Shown piece by piece: positions 7,041-10,083 of a stretch of DNA of 10,083 nucleotides. The stretch's first letter is position 1; each line of letters opens with the position of its first letter. Location of the stretch: NCBI GenBank assembly GCA_016219145.1, contig JACRCG010000084.1, forward strand, positions 1 to 10,083, read 5' to 3'. Source of the DNA: Deltaproteobacteria bacterium (GTDB lineage Bacteria > Desulfobacterota > Desulfuromonadia > Geobacterales > Pseudopelobacteraceae). Position numbers and translations under genes: made by a program. The notes under the pieces are model-generated. The model saw only the letters and a program-made list of their open reading frames with translations, was not told the DNA's origin and did no database searches.

Positions 7041-8132
7041 TCAAAACCGCACCGACCCTCCACTGTAAAACGGCAGCTCGCACACCTCGGCCTCCATGCT
7101 GACCCGCTCATGTTTTATGGTCAGCGGTGTACCGACCGGATACTCTCCGCCATCAACAAAACCGATCCCGATGCCGCAGCCGAGCATGGGTGAAAATACT
7201 CCGCTGGTTACAGTCCCAACCTGCTGATCTGCTGAATAAATCTCATAGTGATGGCGCGGTGAGCGGCGGCTGGAAACCTTGAAAGCCACTTTCTGCCGCT
7301 GCACGCCCTCCCCTTTTTGCCGGAGCAGCGCCTCCTTGCCGATGAACGACTTGTCGAAATTTACAAAGCCGCCCAGCCCGGCTTCAAGCGGTGTTGTCTG
7401 CTCGTCAATGTCGCTGCCGTACAGTGAATAGCCGACTTCCAGCCGCAGTACATCGCGCGCTCCCAACCCGGCCGGCTTTACCCGTTCGTCCTCCAGCAGC
7501 AGATCCCATAGTTCACAGACCTTGTCAGCCTGGATGAAAATTTCGTAGCCCAGTTCTCCAGTGTAACCGGTACGGCTGACAATCGCCTCAACCCCCAGAA
7601 TATCCATGGTGATAAACTTGAAATACGGTATCTCCGCCACCTGATCACCAAAGGCATCCACCATTACAGCGCGGGAAAGTGGTCCCTGGATGTCCAGTTT
7701 GCCGGTCGCATCGGTGATGTTTGTGAAAGCACCCCCCTTAAGGCGCTGGCTGATTACGGCAAAGTCATTGTCGGCCGTGGCGGCGTTGACGACTATCATG
7801 ACCGTGTCCTCGGCCAGGCGGAAAACGATCAGATCGTCGATGATGCCGCCCTGATCGTTCAGCAAGAAACCATAGCGTGAGCGCCCCTGAGGAATACTCT
7901 TGACCGAAAAGGTAAAAACATCTTCCAAGCCGCCTGCCTCAAAATCGCCCTGAAAGATAAACTCTCCCATGTGGCAGATATCAAAGAGCGCCGATTTCTG
8001 ACGGCACCAGGCATGCTCGGCAATGATGCCCTCATACTGAATCGGCATATCCCAACCGCCAAAGGGCGCCATCAAGGCTTTAAGATCACGATGTCTGCTG
8101 TTGATTGGGGTAACTAGTGTTTGTTCGTCCAT
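7041..8132 (-). CDS. gcvT: Glycine cleavage system T protein (aminomethyltransferase)
   Basis: GcvT takes the aminomethyl group held on the lipoyl arm of GcvH and forms methylene-tetrahydrofolate, releasing ammonia. The 363-residue length fits the family. Motifs are DICHMGEF (51-58), GGIIDDLIVF (95-104) with the probable catalytic aspartate D100, SRTGYTGELGYEIF (186-199) in the folate-binding core, GARDVLRLEVGYSLYG (224-239) and the C-terminal GTVTSGVFSPMLG (306-318). The YgfZ-type KGCYxGQE motif is absent, which argues against a YgfZ paralogue. The ATG at 8132 has GGAGA eight bases upstream. An upstream extension of 38 basic residues in the same open frame overlaps the preceding gene and is unlikely. 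gcvH and gcvP are not adjacent downstream, where the sequence runs into repeats and then pheA. Seven residues, SGGSVRF, follow the usual LPFY ending. Confidence 0.93.
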   Translation of the reverse strand: MDEQTLVTPINSRHRDLKALMAPFGGWDMPIQYEGIIAEHAWCRQKSALFDICHMGEFIFQGDFEAGGLEDVFTFSVKSIPQGRSRYGFLLNDQGGIIDDLIVFRLAEDTVMIVVNAATADNDFAVISQRLKGGAFTNITDATGKLDIQGPLSRAVMVDAFGDQVAEIPYFKFITMDILGVEAIVSRTGYTGELGYEIFIQADKVCELWDLLLEDERVKPAGLGARDVLRLEVGYSLYGSDIDEQTTPLEAGLGGFVNFDKSFIGKEALLRQKGEGVQRQKVAFKVSSRRSPRHHYEIYSADQQVGTVTSGVFSPMLGCGIGIGFVDGGEYPVGTPLTIKHERVSMEAEVCELPFYSGGSVRF

Positions 8133-8154
8133 GAAATCATTCTCCGTGAGTACG

Positions 8155-8643
8155 TTATTTGTTGTAGTGAAGCGCGGCCGCCTTACTCTTTTTTGAACTG
8201 TGCTTGCCTTTTTTGCCGGTAACTTCCGAAATTGCATAAATGTCACTCAATTGCATCTTCCAGACTCCCTCTTCATGGGTCAGCTTGAATTCGCGGGTGC
8301 TGGAATCTGCAGTGCCGGGAGTCCCTTCCAGGCCGACTTTTACGTAGACAGTTGCCTCGGTACGCTTTTCATTCAGTACTTTGAAGTTCTCCATCTTCTG
8401 CCAGCAGCAGGCTGGTTTAACCTTGGTGACCTTCATTTTCTTGACGAAAGACTCCCTGGAAGTCTTGCCGCGATGAGCCAAGTGATCGAAAAGCTGCTCG
8501 TAACGCCCCTCACGCCACAAATCCAGCGTTGCGGACATTGACTGTTCCAGAACTGCGGCATTATCAGATGCAATTGACAGAGAAGCCGCTCCGGAAAAAA
8601 TGATGATTCCCGTTACAGTCGCAATAATAGACCGAAAACTCAT
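8155..8643 (-). CDS. Small exported protein of unknown function
   Basis: I do not recognise this 162-residue protein. It begins with a probable Sec signal peptide: MSFR, a hydrophobic core at about 6-22, then SLSIA followed by SDN, with likely cleavage after A25. The mature part has an amphipathic N-terminal segment (LEQSMSATLDLWREGRYEQL) followed by likely beta strands (ATVYVKVGL, TREFKLTHEEGVWKMQLSDI). This order resembles small NTF2-like/SnoaL-like folds, but that is only a guess from layout. There is a CC pair at 79-80 and a basic C-terminal tail (KKGKHSSKKSK, 144-154). Its stop lies 22 bases before the gcvT start, so the two are probably co-transcribed. The leader holds a run of eight G between a GGAG and the ATG. 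Confidence 0.75.
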   Translation of the reverse strand: MSFRSIIATVTGIIIFSGAASLSIASDNAAVLEQSMSATLDLWREGRYEQLFDHLAHRGKTSRESFVKKMKVTKVKPACCWQKMENFKVLNEKRTEATVYVKVGLEGTPGTADSSTREFKLTHEEGVWKMQLSDIYAISEVTGKKGKHSSKKSKAAALHYNK

Positions 8644-8647
8644 GTCG

Positions 8648-8655
8648 CCCCCCCC
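8648..8655 (-). repeat. G8 homopolymer tract in the leader of the exported-protein gene
   Basis: Eight consecutive C on the plus strand (G on the coding strand) lie between GGAG (8657-8660 region) and the ATG at 8643, separated from the ATG by CGAC. Part of the tract can itself serve as a Shine-Dalgarno. Changes in tract length would alter ribosome-site spacing but not the reading frame. Confidence 0.65.
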
Positions 8656-8673
8656 ACTCCGATATTTTTCCGC

Positions 8674-8702
8674 ATCCTAGTTCAAATATGGCCCACAAGC
8701 AA
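8674..8702 (-). promoter_or_regulatory. Candidate sigma-70 promoter for the exported-protein/gcvT pair
   Basis: On the minus strand TTGCTT (8697-8702) and TAGGAT (8674-8679) are separated by exactly 17 bases. Transcription would begin near 8667, leaving a leader of roughly 24 bases that includes the G8 tract. Both hexamers are imperfect, so this is a moderate call. Confidence 0.38.
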
Positions 8703-8707
8703 CGCCA

Positions 8708-8725
8708 AAAGAGTCCGGTCTCTTT
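8708..8725. promoter_or_regulatory. Operator-like near-palindrome between divergent genes
   Basis: The sequence AAAGAG-T-CCGG-T-CTCTTT is an 18-base dyad in which all pairs match except one symmetric T/T. It lies just upstream of the -35 of the leftward promoter candidate and overlaps the start of the rightward -35 candidate, so a bound regulator could affect both directions. No regulator gene is present in the window. Confidence 0.35.
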
Positions 8726-8751
8726 GCAAAAATACTGCTGCTTGATATATA
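8724..8751 (+). promoter_or_regulatory. Weak candidate promoter for the GAF-HD-GYP gene
   Basis: TTGCAA (8724-8729) and TATATA (8746-8751) are separated by 16 bases. Other A/T-rich matches nearby (such as GATAAT around 8757-8762) have no properly spaced -35, so the exact promoter is uncertain. The leader would be about 40 bases. Confidence 0.25.
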
Positions 8752-8799
8752 CGGCGGATAATGTAGAATGGGTAAACTCTTGTAGCAAGGGGCACACCT

Positions 8800-10035
8800 A
8801 TGAAGTGTCAGGAAGACAAGTTACGCAAGGTTATTGATCTCGGATTCGAGATATCACAAATCAAGGATATCGACCTGCTGCTGGAGAAGGTCCTCAGCGA
8901 GGCCAGAAAATTCACCAATTGCGACGCAGGCTCCATCTATGTCAGAGAGGGTGAAAACCTCAAGTTCAGTTATGCCCAGAACGACACCCTGCAAGGCCAG
9001 CTCCCACCCGGTAAAAAGCTGCCCTACTCCACCTTCACCGTACCGATCAACAACAACTCCATCTCCGGTTATGTCGCTTCCAACGGCTCAATATTGAACA
9101 TCGCCGATGTCTATGAAGTCGGCAGTTATTTCCCATTCTCCTTTAACAAGACTTATGATGATCTGACCGGCTATCGCACCTGTTCCATGCTGACCATTCC
9201 GTTGAAAAACTTCCGGGCTGATATCATCGGGGTGCTGCAACTGATCAATGCCATGGACAGTCAGGGCGAAGTCGTCCCATTCGCTCAGGATGATGAAGAC
9301 ATCATCATCTACTTTGCCAATAATGCCGCAACAGCCATCGAGCGGGCCAAGATGACCCGCGAAATCATTTTACGAATGAACAAGATGGCTGAACTCCGCG
9401 ATCCGAAGGAGACAGGACCACATGTAAATCGTGTTGCCGCCTATTCAGTGGCCCTATATGAAGCCTGGGCCACGAAAAAGGGGCTGCCTAAGGATGAAAT
9501 CGATAAAAACAGGGATGTTCTGCGCATGTCAGCCATGCTGCATGACGTCGGCAAAGTTGCCATCTCGGACATGATCCTGAAAAAACCGGGACGCTTCACC
9601 CCTGAAGAATTCCAGGTGATGAAACTGCATACACTGTTCGGGGCCAACCTTTTTGCCGATATATACTCCGACTTCGACGAATCTGCCGCAATTGTGGCTA
9701 TTAATCATCACGAGCGCTGGGACGGCAATGGTTACCCCGGTTACATCGACCCGCACACACAGCAGCCGCTGCCCGGTTTTGAGACTGAAAGCGGTGCCGC
9801 CCGCGGCAAGTCGGGCCTGGAAATTCCACTTTTCGGCCGGATAGTTGCGCTGGCAGATGTCTATGATGCGCTCTCATGCCGCAGATGTTACAAAGAGGCC
9901 TGGGACGAAAGTGAAGTGCTGCAAAACATCCAGGAGGAGTCCGGCAAGCAGTTTGACCCTGAACTGGTCGAGGTTTTCATGGATTGCGTCGACACCTTCA
10001 GGCAGATCGAAAAACTTTACCCGGATCATGAATAG
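8800..10035 (+). CDS. GAF domain-containing HD-GYP protein, probable cyclic-di-GMP phosphodiesterase
   Basis: The 411-residue cytosolic protein has a GAF sensor domain (about residues 10-182) followed by an HD-GYP domain (about 195-400). GAF hallmarks are CDAGSIYVRE (41-50), GYVASNGSILNIADVY (90-105) and IIGVLQLIN (142-150). Metal-binding and catalytic motifs of HD-GYP are intact: ETGPHVNRV (204-212), LHDVGK (247-252), the histidine in KLHTLFG (275-281), HHERWDGNGYP (303-313) and LADVYDAL (351-358). Such domains hydrolyse cyclic-di-GMP, and some also hydrolyse cyclic GMP-AMP. There is no membrane segment or receiver domain, so the signal is probably a small intracellular ligand bound by GAF. 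The loop between GYP and IPLFGRI is about 20 residues longer than usual. The ATG follows AAGGGG with 7-base spacing. The gene is divergent from the exported-protein gene. Confidence 0.93.
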   Translation: MKCQEDKLRKVIDLGFEISQIKDIDLLLEKVLSEARKFTNCDAGSIYVREGENLKFSYAQNDTLQGQLPPGKKLPYSTFTVPINNNSISGYVASNGSILNIADVYEVGSYFPFSFNKTYDDLTGYRTCSMLTIPLKNFRADIIGVLQLINAMDSQGEVVPFAQDDEDIIIYFANNAATAIERAKMTREIILRMNKMAELRDPKETGPHVNRVAAYSVALYEAWATKKGLPKDEIDKNRDVLRMSAMLHDVGKVAISDMILKKPGRFTPEEFQVMKLHTLFGANLFADIYSDFDESAAIVAINHHERWDGNGYPGYIDPHTQQPLPGFETESGAARGKSGLEIPLFGRIVALADVYDALSCRRCYKEAWDESEVLQNIQEESGKQFDPELVEVFMDCVDTFRQIEKLYPDHE

Positions 10036-10070
10036 GGCTCATTTTCCAGCGTTCAAACCACACTTTACAG

Positions 10071-10076
10071 TTGACA
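10071..10076 (+). promoter_or_regulatory. Isolated consensus -35 hexamer at the right edge
   Basis: TTGACA lies 35 bases beyond the HD-GYP stop codon. A matching -10 would fall outside the window, so this is only a possible promoter for a rightward gene beyond the edge. The 48 bases after the HD-GYP gene contain no clear terminator hairpin. Confidence 0.2.
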
Positions 10077-10083
10077 AAAAGCC

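Noticed and set aside
6890..7102. 70-codon plus-strand open frame across the palindromic repeats
   Set aside because: Its product (SLSPSGRGSGRGG and similar) is the typical false translation of this repeat type, and it runs into the end of gcvT.
8133..8246. 38-residue basic N-terminal extension of GcvT
   Set aside because: It overlaps the 3' end of the preceding gene in another frame, GcvT families start near the MDEQTLVTPI region, and a good GGAGA site precedes that ATG.
8564..8797. 77-codon minus-strand open frame overlapping the exported-protein start
   Set aside because: It covers the intergenic promoters and G8 tract, and its cysteine/tryptophan-rich product has no motif. The overlapping frame with a signal peptide is more credible.

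Overview
The window looks like chromosomal core DNA from a member of the Desulfuromonadales (Geobacter/Pelobacter type). This is inferred from protein character and from the gene order pheA-tyrA-aroA-cmk-ispH-rpsA-ihfB, which I recall from Geobacter genomes; no database search was possible. Base composition is moderately GC-rich throughout, and I see no insertion sequence, phage gene, RNA gene or CRISPR array.

Positions 1-6807 hold one tightly packed minus-strand gene train. In transcription order it is pheA (chorismate mutase/prephenate dehydratase), tyrA (prephenate dehydrogenase), aroA (EPSP synthase), cmk (CMP kinase), ispH (HMBPP reductase), rpsA (ribosomal protein S1) and the 5' part of an IHF-beta/HU-like gene cut by the window edge. 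pheA/tyrA abut, cmk/ispH overlap as ATGA, and aroA lies 3 bases before cmk. The train therefore links aromatic amino-acid synthesis (the last shared shikimate-pathway step before chorismate synthase, plus both prephenate branches) to nucleotide metabolism, isoprenoid synthesis, translation and a nucleoid protein. A plausible sigma-70 promoter lies just upstream of pheA.

Positions 6808-7040 are non-coding and carry two G/C-rich palindromic repeats between gcvT and pheA. Next, also on the minus strand, come gcvT (aminomethyltransferase of the glycine cleavage system, with no gcvH or gcvP beside it) and, 22 bases upstream of gcvT, a small gene for an exported protein of unknown function. The leader of that small gene contains an unbroken run of eight G.

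Positions 8644-8799 form a divergent intergenic region with candidate promoters both ways and a near-palindrome. Rightward from it runs a GAF-HD-GYP protein, a probable cyclic-di-GMP phosphodiesterase with an unusually long insertion after its GYP motif. The last 48 bases are non-coding and end with a consensus-like TTGACA.

Most of the window is ordinary housekeeping sequence and I found no convincing undescribed system. The points most worth checking are the G8 tract, the operator-like dyad, the HD-GYP insertion, the gcvT/exported-protein pair and the class II signature of AroA.
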